A DNA stretch of 64,000 nt from Aquatica leii (GCA_035610365.1 CM069432.1:5642001-5706000); one strand, 5' to 3'. Counted from the first letter of the stretch, positions 43,080 through 55,053 are shown. Notes: generated by a model from the letters alone, not told the origin. Numbers and translations: made by a program.

Positions 43080-44745
43080 TCTATTGTTCCAATTTTTTTT
43101 TTGAAGCCAAACTAATTTCCTGTTAACTGTTTGTCTATGGCATTTCTTATTCTTCCGCAAATTATTTTAATTCGTATTTTGGAGGCGTTATTGTGCGATA
43201 ATAATTCAGATTTGTTCTGGTTGCTTTTCTTATGTATGGGACTACTATAGTTGCTGTGAAGTCTTTTGAAACTTTTTTCGTTTCATACATCAGGAATACA
43301 AGTTTTAAAATGTTTTGTGATTTTTTCATTCAGTTTTAGTATTTTATTTATTTTGATTTCTTGAACTGTTTGGTAGTTTTCTTTTTCGTCATCTTGTACT
43401 AGATGTTCCGGTTCTAAGCAGATTTTAAATTTTTGTTCGTTTGTTTCTGTTCGCTCTTTTACATATTTTTTCCGCCTCGTAACTATTTTGTTTTGTTTAT
43501 TAAGGCTATTTCCATCTTCGTTTATTATGCTCAATTATTTTTTTGGTTTTGTAAAAAAAAACTTTTTAAATGTTTTGTATGCCTGGTCATAATTTCTTTT
43601 TACATAAATGTCGTTTACTTCTTACATGTCGTTGTTTTGTATTAGTCAAAAATATTTAATCTAAATTAAAATTATAGGTTGCACTGGTTTACACGCCGCT
43701 ACTGATTGTCAAATCACCCATATGAGTAAGGCTTAACGTCATATCGTTGTTAAAAACGTCCATTACTCTTCTTTTTATTTTGTCGAAATCGTCGTATCCG
43801 GGCTAGTCTACTAAATGTAAGTAGTTTTTCTTTCTGCAGAATTTTCCTAATTAGTTATTTTGATTACCGGGTTTACTGGGAATGAGTTTTTCAAGTATTG
43901 AGCAAATTAGCTTTGGTTAATTGCTCGACGTTCCAGGTATGAAAGTAATTAAAATGACGTCGTCACGTGGGACTGCTACTTTATTCCGATACACGACTGT
44001 CATAGAGAGGTAACCTGTAAAGTTCACCTCTTTTAGAAAATCAGAAGTAACAAAATATAACTCACACCTTCTTTCGCAGTCTCAGGATTGTATAATAATA
44101 ATTACTTCTATAATTAGTCAAGCAGCTTTATGCACCTTACTTATGCAGAGTTTTTCTTTGTGATTATGTAATGTCCGTTTTCTATTGTTTCTGTTTCTTT
44201 CTAGATTTTGTTATGTGCTTGAGTTCCTAAAAGTTTGTGCTTTTTTTTATCATTTTAATTATGTCAGTATTTTTTTTTCTCTACTATATGAGTTTTTTAG
44301 TTCTTTTTTATCTATTTTCCTGGCAATCTTTTTATTCTCTAACTTTCTTGTTTCATGTTGGTTCAGTTTTTTAATCTGCCGCTTTTTACTACTGTTTTCG
44401 GATTATCTTGAACTTTAGGCGTATGACCTCATAACCAGATTGTGGTCGCTATCCACATCAGCACCTAGGTTACTTTTGCTATACTTTATTTAATTTCTAA
44501 ATTGTTGTTTTACTAGTATAAGATCAATTTGATTTCTACTTATGTTCCCCGGCATCTTGCACTTATATAGTCTACATAGATGGCGTTAAAAAATTTTGTT
44601 AGTTATTATTAAATTGTGTTCAGTACAAAATTAGATAAGACAATTTTCTTTTTGTTTTTTTTTTCTAAACCATAATGACCTACTAACTGTTTTTTGAGCT
44701 TTCGTTTAAAATTGTATTACAGTCTTCTATCACTACTAGATTCTC
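43080..44745 (-). pseudogene. LINE, endonuclease and RT start, very decayed
   Basis: Minus strand, in many frames: an endonuclease-type sequence at 44700-44420 ending around a DxDHNLV-like segment (near 44433-44455, RPQSGYEV in the current frame), linker, then 43534-43283 (INEDGNSLNKQNKIVTRRKK). RT-type ASKIRIKIICGRIRNAIDKQ and LTGN*FGF follow at 43190-43110. The left end dissolves near 43080. The right end is cut at about 44748 by transposon B2. Similar in type to the LINE at 39123-41020. Confidence 0.5.
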
Positions 44746-44747
44746 AT

Positions 44748-47170
44748 CTCATCTCAGAATCCAAAAATGAGCTCCGGTTTTACCAACCACCCACCTATTT
44801 TGGGGAAACCCCATTTTTATTTTATTTTTTGCATTTTTTTAGAATTTTAACTTATAGCCGTTAAACATCCTAAATCAGGTAATAAAATTTATACCAAAGT
44901 ATATGGCAAAAGTTTTGCTATAAAATGTATATAGAAACAACAATAAAATACAAATATATAAGAACAGTAAAAAAATATCAATAAACAGTTAGGAAGATTC
45001 ACTGCACGACGCTGGCAATCTCAATACCACATGCAGGTTTGAACAGTAATTTTCGACAGGCTTGAACTTGCATTACTCTTCTCATTATAGTATATAACAT
45101 TGTTTGCTTAACTGCTTCGATCAGTACATCTATAGCTGTTGCAGAGTTAACTTGTTGACGTTTTAAACGTGCTGGATTTTGTGTTCATTTTTGTTCATTT
45201 GTGTAAAACAGTAAAACTACTTTTACTCCGTATTTTTTCAAGTGACTAAGTGTAATTTGTGGTAAATGTCGGGCGTTGAATTACTGTTTAATTATGCCAC
45301 GCGAGTGTAAACATCATCCCGATAGCTTCTGCTATGTCTTTTAACTTTAAAAGCGCAACAAAAACCACTTACTCCGCTTGTTAAAACAGCTTATAAATTG
45401 TACTTTGATTGTCAAGTTGGCGACCTAGACAAGATTTGGGCTCCATCAGTTTGCTGTACGATTTATTACAGTAGTTTGACCAAATCGCTCAAAGGTACCC
45501 GTAAATAATTGCCAAGTAAGCATACAATTTAGTATCCCAATATTTTGTCAGCTCTAAGACCTGTTCCTCATAACGATACTTTGCCAATCCCAGAGCCCCC
45601 AAACACTTATACTCTAGAGCCGAAAATTGATTTAAAAGACTCTGAGCCACAACCTAGGGCTTCGAATGATACGTTCAATGATGATGAAGAGTATTTCGCA
45701 GATTTAGTTTCTCGGCAACCTTACCTCCTCACTCAATCGGAATTAAATGATCTTGTCAGGGATTTGCAGTTACCCAAGACTAAATTTCAGCTCATAGGAT
45801 CGCGACTTCAACAGTGGAATCTCTTAGACAAGGGAGTAAAAATATCTTCTTACAGGACCAGACAAGCAACCCTGAAATGTCTTTTCTCAGAAGATAAAGG
45901 TTTAGTGTTCTGCCCTAATGCAAATTTATTAATGACAGAGCGACAAATGCCATGTGACCCAGACAAATGGAGACTGTTTATAGACTCATCAAAAACAAGC
46001 TTAAAAGTTGTCCTGTTGGCAAATGGGAATGATTTCCCATCAGTTCCAGTTGCATACTCTGTTGATATGAAGGAAACGTACGAAAACATCTTCAGAATCT
46101 TCGATAAAATTAGTTTTCATGATTATAAGTGGAAACTTTGCGCTGACTTAAAAGGTGTTGCTCTACTCACAGGCCTGCAATCAGAATTCACAAAATATTG
46201 CTGCTTCCTTTGTGAATGGGATAGCCGAGCCCGAGATAAACATTACATCGTACGGGACTGGCCTCTGCGAGAAAATCTTATTCCTGGTCAGAAAAATGTC
46301 GCCCACAATCTTTTGGTTCCGAAGGAAAATATTTACTTACCACCTTTACACATCAAACTTGGATTGATCAAGCAGTTTGTGAAAGCAGTGGACAAGACAG
46401 GTGGCGCATTTCAATTTTTGAAAACTAAATTTTTTCATCTTAGCAAAGCTAAGGCGTTTTTGTTGGTCCCCAGATTAGACAACTCTTCCAAGGTTCGACG
46501 TTTATTGAACACCTAAATCGAAAAGAAAAACGATCTTGGCTTGCATTTTAAAACGTTTGTAAGAACTTCCTGGGTAACCACAAAAGTGAAGATTATGTCG
46601 CGCACGTCGAGGATCTGCTTTTAGCGTACAAGGGCATAGCATGTAACATGTCTCTTAAAGTTCACTTCCTTCACTCGCATCTGGACTTTTTCCCTGAAAA
46701 TTTAGGAGCAGTCTCGGATGAACACGAGGAACGGTTCCATCAAGACATCGCTAAGCTGGAGAAGAGATTTTCAGGGAAGTGGAATGCAAGCATGTTGGCG
46801 GAGTACTGCTGGTTTTTGAAACGAGAGAGCTGTACCTCAGGGTATAAAAGGAAAGCAAGCACCAAGTAACGATGAATATCTTTTTATTTATTACTGTTTA
46901 TAGTTAAAATAATTCTTTTTCCTATTTAAATTAAATTCATGTCCATATATTTATTATCATAATAATTATTATAATTATTATTATCGTTCGATAAATAAAT
47001 TATAATTAATTTATCGAAAAGTGGTAAAATTAGAGATTTGGGGCTCCCTCAAAAATGGTGGGTGATGGAAGAAAACGGAAGACATATTTGGATTCAGGAC
47101 GTCATTTTACATAAGAATCACCCGGAATAGTGTCAGGGCTCGATAAAAAATATTTTGTTGCAGACCAGTA
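44748..47170 (+). mobile_element. DNA transposon B2, left end truncated
   Basis: Second copy of element B, opposite orientation to B1. The right end reads GCAGACCAGTA at 47160-47170 with the same 130-bp end region (GGGGCTCCCTC, GGTGGGTGATGG, CACCCGGAATAGTGTCAGGG). The left end keeps AAAAATGAGCTCCGG and CACCCACCTATTTTGGGG but lacks the outermost 65 bp including CACTG. The 5' untranslated region (44830-45290) is nearly identical to that of B1. Confidence 0.8.
45292..46869 (+). pseudogene. transposon B2 protein (CYVCGE/FIDSS family), broken N- and C-terminal
   Basis: Start at ATG 45294 (MPRECKHHPDSFCYVF, then a stop near 45340). The N-terminal zinc region is frameshifted and a segment around 45507-45530 is deleted. 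45545-46516 is open for 323 codons: ALRPVPHNDTLPIPEPPNTY, DKWRLFIDSSKTSLKVVLLA, CADLKGVALLTGL, KYCCFLCEWDSRARDKHYIV and LPPLHIKLGLIKQFVKA. A frameshift near 46450 follows, then CNMSLKVHFLHSHLDFFPEN and DEHEERFHQDIAKLEKRF to 46869. It retains the two glutamine codons that are stops in B1. Confidence 0.8.
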
Positions 47171-49838
47171 TAATTGGTATGTCAAACATTGTAATTGTTA
47201 TCAATATTGTATTTTTTTACTTATTTACAGTCTAGAAAGTTTTCTCTAAATTATTTATATAATATTACTGAACTGCAATATTGACATTGGAAAATATCTT
47301 GTTAGTAACGTATTTGAAATGAAAGGTTCTAACTCAAGAGGAATTAGATACATTTATTCAGAAGACACTAAACGAAACGTTTTTAGTGATAAAAGTTGAC
47401 CAAAAAAAAACTTGTAATGAATATCAAAAATGTATAATGCAAAAACTGTGCTGTTTGTTTTTATGTTAAACAGAAATTTAGTCAAAATTTGATTTTTCCA
47501 GATAAACAGTTTTAATTTTATCTCAAAAGTTTTAAACCGTTTAATAAAGTAATCACAAATATTTTTGAATCAAAATAAAACAAAACATTATTTTTGTAAC
47601 TTTTGTCTAATATGCGTATACTGTGATGTCAAAAATACAAAATTAAAAAAAATTTAAAAATAAAGAATTTTGAAGTATTACATCAAATAGAATATGTTAA
47701 AACTTATTAAGCTATAAATGAGTTGTGTTAAATTTACCATTTTTGAAACAAAAGCACCGTTTTCTGGAGGGCACTTTCTACCATAATGAGCTTTTATTTT
47801 GAAGCTATTGTATTAAAAAACAATAAAACATTAAATAATAATAAAGCTTGGATTATAACAAAAACAAACATAAAAATTTTATTTACAATACTGTACTTTT
47901 AACAACATGCAACAATAAATTGACAAAAATTAATTTTGTTTAATTTATACTAATTTTTTATTCATTACCTAAATAAAATTAAAAAAAATTTATTTATTTA
48001 AAAAAATAATAAATAATGTTATCCATAATTTTTAAACGAATTAACAAAAATTTTTTTTTAATTTGTAGATATGAAAATAGTAACATTACACATATGTATA
48101 TCGGTATTTTTTTACACAAAGTGTATTAAAAAAAAGGTAATTTTAGATGCTGTAAAACGTAATATTAATGAAAAGAAAAACACAATGTTATGTTGCTATA
48201 ATCCTAATTACCTAATAAAATAAACTGTAATTTTGTTAAAAACACCAAATAACACAGTTTCTTTATAAACATTACTTAATATCATAAGAATTTGCAACGC
48301 AAGCAAGTATTTTTTAATCCCTATAAATTAATTCTGTAAATTCACTAAAATGCTGTGTTTTTATTACCGAATTAGAGTATTTACACAAGATTTTTTCTTG
48401 AACGTTATCATCTTTAAAAAAAATATTATTAATAAAATAAGAATTAATAAATGTACCATTATTTTTAAAAACTATTATTTTTGCATTTTTAATTTTAAAG
48501 AAATTCAGTAAAAAAAATTATGTAGTTGGTAAATATTAAATTTAACACACATTTAAAAAAAACTGCTGTAACATGTAAAACCTTTTAGATATATTCACAT
48601 GTATTAGCTTAAAGTAAAAATGCCTTAAAGAATTGTGATTTTACTGCAAAATACGTTATCTTCCTATATTAGAAACAATAATACAAAATTTCACCAAAAT
48701 CTCTTCAATTAATATATAGAAACGATTTTAGATCATAAAATTCATTAAAGTTAAGTCAACTGCAATTGATTACAAGTTAAATTTGGAACAAAAAATACAA
48801 ATATATGATTGGCTATTAACAAATCAAAATTACATAAAAAAACATAATGCGTTGGTTTGGTCTTTATTAAATTAACTAATTTATTATTAAACTAATTTTT
48901 TTACATAGTGTTAACGGAATATTCACTTCAGTTCTTTCTAATTAAAAAAAATCAAAGTATAGTATCACACCTACAAAAATGTTTTGTTTACAAATTTAAA
49001 ATATAATATAAAAAACAAAATACGCAGAATTTATATTTTCTTAAACATTTATATAAATTAATACACGAAACAAAAATATTCAAATATAAATAACGTAAAA
49101 ATGGCTGCGGTAAATGTTTTCAATAAAAACAAAAAAAACACTTAAAATTACAATAAAATACATAAATATGAATAGTACAAAACATCGTTTTTGTTAAAAA
49201 AATAAGAGTTAAAAAATTATTAAAACAAACAGTAACTAATATTTAGTAAAGTTTACTTAAAAAAATGCTTTATAAACTTGTGTTAAATCAACAAAAAAAA
49301 ATTTTTTTTCTGTATGTGTGACCTTTACAGAAAGCAAAAAAAAACTGTGAAAAGAGTTAAAACAATATTAAATACAAATGTTAAAGTTTAAAAAGTTAAA
49401 ATTTATGCTACTTGCTTATTCTGTTAGAATTTTTTATAAAAATTAAACAAATACCAAAATGTACATATAAAAAAGCAAACTTTGTTTTTATAAATACGAT
49501 AATTTCATACAAGCAAAAATAAAAACTGTATAAACAAATGTAATGTTAAGAAAGAAGCGTCGAGTGATTAAAGACATGAAAAAACAATTAGCAACAAAAT
49601 TAATAATGTTTGCATACTTTACGTACTATTGTGCACTACTTTTGCCTAATTTATTTTAATAAAAAGTAACTATACTGTAAATATAAATATAACTAACAAA
49701 ATATACTGTTGCGAATTTATTTATTAAAAACTAATTTATTTAAACGATTAAAACTACGTTTACTTATTATAGAAATATGTACACTTTTAAAATTAACCGA
49801 ACTAATTAAATCTAATAATATTTAATGAAAACACTTAC
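47171..49838. other. very AT-rich stretch, possible intron of the heat-shock gene
   Basis: About 2.7 kb with long A and T runs and almost no open frame over 60 codons in any frame. No transposon motif recognised. It follows the splice donor at 49838 of the minus-strand leader exon, so most of it is probably first-intron sequence. Confidence 0.45.
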
Positions 49839-50020
49839 ACGAATTTATGTATAACCGTTGTATAACACTTAAGATAAGATAACGTCCTCGGATATCACAC
49901 TTGTTTACACTAATTATCACGTTCACGATTATTTTCGATTTATTTATGTAGACAGACGCGTGCTAACGATTTATTTCCACTTGATAATCTTCTTAACACA
50001 TTCGCATTCCAGCAATAACT
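49839..50020 (-). other. 5' untranslated leader exon of a heat-shock-type gene
   Basis: Starts at the A of TCAGTT (50020), 30 nt downstream of the TATA box. It runs 182 nt without a long reading frame (one tiny upstream ORF of four codons, ATGCGAATGTGTTAA, near 50005) and ends before GTAAGT at 49838-49833, a good splice donor. A noncoding first exon followed by an intron is the arrangement of Hsp90/Hsp83 and polyubiquitin genes in insects. The body of the gene was not found in the window. Confidence 0.55.
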
Positions 50021-50022
50021 GA
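50017..50022 (-). promoter_or_regulatory. arthropod initiator
   Basis: TCAGTT on the minus strand matches the arthropod initiator consensus TCAGTY, correctly spaced from the TATA box. Confidence 0.65.
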
Positions 50023-50040
50023 CCTACGATTTCCATGTTC

Positions 50041-50050
50041 GGCATTTATA
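50041..50050 (-). promoter_or_regulatory. TATA box
   Basis: TATAAATGCC on the minus strand, with its first T exactly 30 nt upstream of the initiator A at 50020. Confidence 0.7.
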
Positions 50051-50065
50051 GACATCGGCAAATCC

Positions 50066-50150
50066 TTCTCGAACGTTCCCTACTTTTCGCTATATCTTCT
50101 AGACAGCTTCTAGAAGGCTCTTGCGTTTGCAAGTAATTTCTTGAACGTTT
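50066..50150 (-). promoter_or_regulatory. three heat-shock elements
   Basis: TTCtcGAAcgTTC at 50066-50078 is a perfect three-unit heat-shock element. TTCtaGAAggCTC at 50108-50120 and TTCttGAAcgTTT at 50138-50150 each have one imperfect unit. TTCTAGAC at 50097-50104 adds a further half element. They sit at about -46 to -130 relative to 50020, the classical position for heat-shock factor binding. Confidence 0.75.
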
Positions 50151-50309
50151 CAATACTATTAAACCCTAATTTAAATCATTTTTAAATTTAATAGTTAAAA
50201 ATCTATTTAAACAATCTTAGTCTTAACGTTAGAAAATAGATTTTAAATTAAAAATGTTGCAAAGACATTTTTGAAATTATATTAAATATTTGACATAGCA
50301 ATTTTCAAC

Positions 50310-52135
50310 AGCGATCTAACAACCGTTTCTGACCTCAGTTCTGACCACGAGCTCGTGCTTCTACAACTCGGTGATCAAGCAGAAAACGATAATCTTCAGT
50401 TTGAAACGAACATTACCATGTGGCCACATTTACAATTCGAGGTCAGTAAACTTCTCACTCAAGTCCCGGTCATCGATAACATCGCCCAACTTTAAACCGC
50501 GGTTGGCAGTTTCACAAACCTTGTCAAAAGATGCATTTCAAAAGCTACAAAAACGATTACAAAAACCAAGTCCGATCCGCTGCAACTCCCAATTCATATT
50601 CGTGACCAGATCATCGAGAAAAACCGCCTAAGACGCGGATAGCAACGCACTCGTCACCCAAACGATAACAGAGCTTTTAACGCAGCTCAAAACACTATTC
50701 GAACTCAGATCGAACAACATCGAAATCTCTTTTGCAATCGCCAAATTCACAGGACCACAGCGTCTGGCAAATGACCAACATCCTAAAAAACAGGAACAAT
50801 CCTCCCATGTCCGCCATTCACGGTCCCAGAGGTCGCTGATACGCTCGAACTCCAATTCAAAGCAAACCATCCAGACGACGAAGACTTCCGTTCCACCAAC
50901 ACCATCCACCGCGAAGTCAGAAGCATCCTAACAGCGGCAATTTCACCGAACTTATCAAAAGATGCATCACTAAAGTCACCAAATTTATCCCGAAATCCAA
51001 GTCGTATCCGCTTTAACTACCACTTCACATTCGCGACCAGATTCCCGAGAAAAACCGTCTAAGACGCAGATGGCAACGCACTCGCCACCCAGATGACAAA
51101 AGAGCCCTCAACGCAGTTCAAACCGCGATTGGAACACAAATCGAGCAACATCGAAATATTCTCTTCAGCGACAAACTCCAGTCCGTAAACGTATAAGATA
51201 ACAGCGTGTGGCAAATAGCCAACATCCTAAAAAACAGCAACAAGCCACCCATGCCCGCCATTCACGGTCCCCGAGGTCTAGTCTACACCGACTTAGACAA
51301 AGCCAAAGCTTTCGCCGACACGCTCAAACTCCAATTCAGAGCAAACCATCCAGACGACGAAGACTTCCGTCGCACGAACGCCATTCACCGCGAAGTCAAA
51401 AGCATCCTAGCCACCAACCTACACGAGCCCATCAAGCACACCACTCCGAAGGAAATCAAAGCGGAGATTAAAAATCTCAAACCGCGCAAAGGTCCCGGGA
51501 ACGACGGCATTCCCAACAAAGCCCCTAAACTTCTTCCCAAAAAAGGTATAGCCACCCTAACTGCAATTTTCAACGCATGTCTACGACTTCCGACACTTTC
51601 CACGTCAGTGGAAAACTGCAGACGTCATACTAATCCTTAAACACGGAAAGGATCACGTCATGTCCTAAAATTACCGTCCAATCAGCTTACTTCCGACGCT
51701 GGGTAAGTTATTGAAACGAATAATTCTCACTAGATTACAGGAACAGGTCGATACCATCCAAATCATCCCCCAAGAACAGTTCGGTTTTCGCAAAAAACAC
51801 TCTACTGTCCATCAAGCTTTACACGTCGTTGAGCAGATCAGCGACGGTTTCAACCACCGCGAAGTCACCGGCGCCGTCTTTCTCGACATCGAGAAAGCAT
51901 TCGACAAAGTCTGGCATCACGGGCTACTCTACAAGATGTATAGTCTAGGCATCAACCACTCGATGGTCTAGCTCATCGGATCCTTCCTAAATCGACAATC
52001 AAACTTTACACCGCCAAGTCCACTCCATACATAGAAACCGGCGTCCCTCAACGATCAACGCTACCCCCACTCCTATACAACATTTTCACGGCAGATGTCC
52101 CAAAAATCGACAACTTAAACTTAAACAAATAAACA
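50310..52135 (+). pseudogene. Jockey-type LINE, 5' truncated, with internal duplication
   Basis: Begins within the end of the endonuclease (SDLTTVSDLSSDHELVLLQL at about 50310-50370) and continues to RT. Motifs are HIRDQIIEKNRLRR, then a second version of the same region from about 50935, NILKNSNKPPMPAIHGPRGL, KPRKGPGNDGIPN, YRPISLLPTLGKLLKRIILT, IIPQEQFGFRKKHSTVHQAL and GAVFLDIEKAFDKVWHHGLL (first RT Asp). RT ends soon after near 52120 in an A/T-rich tail. Stops and frameshifts break it. Its 5' end stops about 290 bp upstream of the heat-shock start site. Confidence 0.8.
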
Positions 52136-52157
52136 TATTTAATAATAATTAATAAAC

Positions 52158-52550
52158 TTAAAAATAGTTGTGACGTACGGTAACTGATAACGATCTCTCT
52201 CCGTAACGGCGTATCCCGTCTTTTTTCTTTACTAAGATAGCTGGCGACGACCACGCGCTGTTGCTCATTTCAACGATACCGCTCTTGAGCATTTCGTCCA
52301 ACTCTTTGTCAAAATGTTGTTGCATTATTGGTGACACCGGATAGTACCTCTGTTTGATCGGTGGAGATTTCGCAATGATCACATGTTCCGCCAACATTGT
52401 ACATCCTAGTTCGTCGATAACAGCTTGTAACCTAGTCTGCTCCGCGCTAGCCAACGCTGTACGAGTTTGCACCTGCTCTACAGTGCCTACTTCTATAGGC
52501 TCCTTGGAAAAATACCACTCTTGGTGCCTTAAGTTCGGAAGTACACCCAT
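52158..52550 (-). pseudogene. gypsy reverse transcriptase, start only
   Basis: Continues from the protease (GVLPNLRHQEWYFSKEPIEV), a linker (LGCTMLAEHVIIAKSPPIKQ), then RT entry: YYPVSPIMQQHFDKELDEML and KSGIVEMSNSAWSSPAILVK with KKDG. After this the sequence no longer matches RT and ends at 52158. The catalytic Asp boxes are absent. Confidence 0.75.
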
Positions 52551-52568
52551 TATTCGAAAAAAATCGGC

Positions 52569-52877
52569 TCATAAAATTAGTAAATGCGGTAATTCGGTAA
52601 AGACTAGTACCTCTATCAACTTAATTCGATCCTTAAGGCTAATAGGAACAATACAAATACCAATACATTTACACTTTTGGCCATTAGCTACTAGACACAA
52701 CACAACTTTACTTTTAACTAGACGTAGACCTATTTGACTTAATAAGTTCCCTACACGTGCTCCCAAAACGGTTCTAGAAGCACCACTATCTAGTAACCCT
52801 TTAACTACAGTACCAAAAATGAAAACCTGTAAATAGGGACGTTCATCATTTTCCATACTTGCAAGAATATAATTCAA
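52569..52877 (-). pseudogene. gypsy aspartic protease
   Basis: PYLQVFIFGTVVKGLLDSGASRT: DSGA is the catalytic motif. It is followed by LVANGQKCKCIGICIVPISL. The frame ends at HLLIL, before the usual GMDF closing motif, with a frameshift to the next segment. Confidence 0.75.
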
Positions 52878-52936
52878 AATCGTCTTAAAATAAGTGTCGG
52901 TCGCGCTGTCGATTTCAGTCGTCCCATTACGATCAT

Positions 52937-54237
52937 CTATGGACGACTTCTCTCGTTTCCCGATGCCTTATTGCAGTTCGGACACGATCTAACTGTCACG
53001 TTCGGTTTCTTATATTTAAAATAATGTTTTTTCGGCGGTTCAGCACAACCTATAGCTCGATGACTTGCTTTGTTACAGTTGAAGCACACTAGTTCTTTCT
53101 GTCTCGACGCTCCCAAATGATCTTCTGCAAAAGAAACTACATTAACTCTTTTTTCAATGCCAACATAAGTAAGATCAGGTTTAAGAGTGGCGTGACGTCT
53201 ACTTAGTGGCATATATACTTCAACGCCCTCTCTACGGACTTCTAACTGTCGACATACATCTGTTAACGCCAGCTGCGTTTGATGGAAAGGTAAAATATTC
53301 CTCAACAATATTTTAACTTGTACAGCTTCAGAGACACGGTGAGTCAAGCGACGAAAAGGAGACAACATAACAGCAAGATAAATCCCTATAGACTCGTCTG
53401 CACCCTGTGTCCGTTTCTTTATTTCGTCGAAAAGTTTCTCGTCATAATCAATGGGTTGAAATTAATCCCGCAGTTGCTCAGGGAGCGATTGCCAATCCGT
53501 CACAGAACAACGTACGGCCCTGTACCAAATTACAAATAAATCGATAGCAAAGTTAAACAGTTCTTCAAAAGTAACGTGTCTGGCGAGGCAAAGTTCATCC
53601 ACTCGTTCAAGAAACGCGTTGACCAATGTGCCCTTTTTGTCCCCTAAAAACTTTAAGTCCCAACAACGAACTGGAGTCGACTTGTAACGGATAAGAAAAT
53701 TACTATTTGGATCGTCGTGAGCTCCAGAACCTGAAGCGTTAGAAACACTATCGTCGTCGTCCGTGCTGTTCGTATTATCCTCGAGCTGTAATACATTAAT
53801 ATTAGTAATTGTCGCATCCGCATTCTGCTCTGCTCAATTTTCGATTCAAGAGTATCCATTAACAGCATGGTTTTTGTTAAAAGTTCTCCTCAGACCTGGG
53901 CTTTACCTTCTGTTTCTATAGACATACGATCTATCCTACCCAAAACGTGCATTAACCTAGATTCCAATTTCTCGTACCCTTTACGACCTATAAGGGAACT
54001 CGAAGAACCCAACGAAGCTTCTATTTCCTCAAACTTGTCATCCATGGCGCTACTGTCTTCCTCAAATGTGAATGGATGTACAGAAACCTCAAGACTCACG
54101 CCTTCTTTTTATAATTGTATCGCTCTTGTCAACGATTTACGCATTTCAGCAACAGTACCTGTACTAAGACCACTTATCGTTAATTCATACATTAACTCGT
54201 CTTGCACCAACCTGTTAATCTTTACTTTTCGCGACAT
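52937..54237 (-). pseudogene. gypsy gag
   Basis: Starts at ATG 54237 (MSRKVKINRLVQDELMYEL). It has an early in-frame TAA near 54108, then an acidic N-terminal region (EEDSSAMDDKFEEIEASLGS). The capsid region at about 53700-53370 is read in shifted frames (LKFLGDKKGTLVNAFLERVD, IWYRAV), then AEAVQVKILLRNILPFHQTQ-like sequence. It ends in two zinc knuckles near 53090-52950 (CFNCNKASHRAIGC and CPNCNKASGNE, the second incomplete). Confidence 0.75.
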
Positions 54238-54439
54238 AATGGTTAATTATTGTACTCGTACACTCAAAAATCAACAATAAACGTAGGAATAAAATAAATG
54301 TACTTAAACTAAAAATATGCCTAACTCTCTACAACCAAAACCAAAATGAATTTAAAATTCTCAACGTTTTTCAAGTCTTTATATCATCAAGCGGTTTCGC
54401 AGTAGTCGAAGGAAGATAGGGGGTGGAGGAGGAAGGCTC

Positions 54440-54453
54440 CACGTTGGGCGCCA
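54440..54453 (-). other. primer-binding site of the gypsy element
   Basis: TGGCGCCCAACGTG on the minus strand, just inside the LTR. It is close to the site at 8141-8154. Confidence 0.65.
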
Positions 54454-54454
54454 G

Positions 54455-54745
54455 ATCTGATACATGCGACGGACAAAACAAAAACTCCTTTGTCTGTGTA
54501 ATGTTTTAATGTGCATTGGAACATCGTCTACATTTGAAGAGAATTTAGCACAAGTTTTTGATTCCAGGTCATACTCGTATGGAGTGTGATGTAGTAATAG
54601 AAAGAAAGATAAAAAATACATCGGTATAATCTCGTGCAATGTACATGATAAAAAAATAAGTTTGATGTAGTTGTAATCGAAACTAGACATTTCCTGTGTT
54701 TTTTCAGCCTTTTCAAGGGTTTTCTGCAAACTAAACAGGTTAACA
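54455..54745 (-). repeat. 5' LTR of the gypsy element (approximate)
   Basis: Minus strand, starting TGTTAACC at about 54745 and ending near ATGTATCAGATC before the primer-binding site. No second copy exists in the window, so the limits are approximate. Confidence 0.45.
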
Positions 54746-54755
54746 TAGACAATAA

Positions 54756-55053
54756 CAAAGTTAACTGCAGTGGATAAAATACACCAAAGGAGAATTCGGT
54801 CTAGTAAAATACAAAAATTCTTTAGCAGAAGATGAAGAAATGAAAACTATTATCAAAAATGTTGCGATTACTCATCCACCAAAACTCTAAAAGGGTCCAA
54901 TAGAGATAAGCCAAAATAAAAAGAAAAACCTTATCAAACTACTATTTTTGCTTGACGTTGAGGTGCGAGAGTTTTATCAGAATCTAGGAGAAAGTGGACT
55001 TCAAGACACTGATCCACATTTAGATAGAAATTTTTCAGATGGGGAAATGGAAT
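54756..55053 (+). pseudogene. C-terminal fragment of a DNCxGQNK-family protein
   Basis: Plus-strand frames read LVKYKNSLAEDEEMKTIIKN, GPIEISQNKKKNLIKLLFLL, REFYQNL and ESGLQDTDPHLDRNFSDGEM, ending in TGA near 55053. The 'KKK.L..LL...FY..L' ending is like the C-terminus of the fragment at 17626-18030 (ISAEKLANIESMLDYIPLKH). One in-frame stop at about 54887. It sits between the gypsy and BEL elements. Assignment is tentative. Confidence 0.4.

Larger units (their letters stand above)
52158..54745 (-). mobile_element. Ty3/gypsy retrotransposon, 5' half
   Basis: Minus strand: LTR (about 54745-54455), primer-binding site, gag, protease and the start of RT. The rest of pol and the 3' LTR are gone; RT stops at 52158, next to the LINE tail. 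Gag and the primer-binding site resemble those of the LTR element at 2784-8348. Confidence 0.8.

Noticed and set aside
43433-44418. Plus-strand Phe-rich frames at 43433-43645 and 44185-44418
   Set aside because: Antisense to the decayed LINE and dominated by TTT codons.
50628-50909. 93-codon minus-strand frame and overlapping plus-strand alternative frames at 51208-51603
   Set aside because: Shadows of the Jockey-type LINE coding strand.
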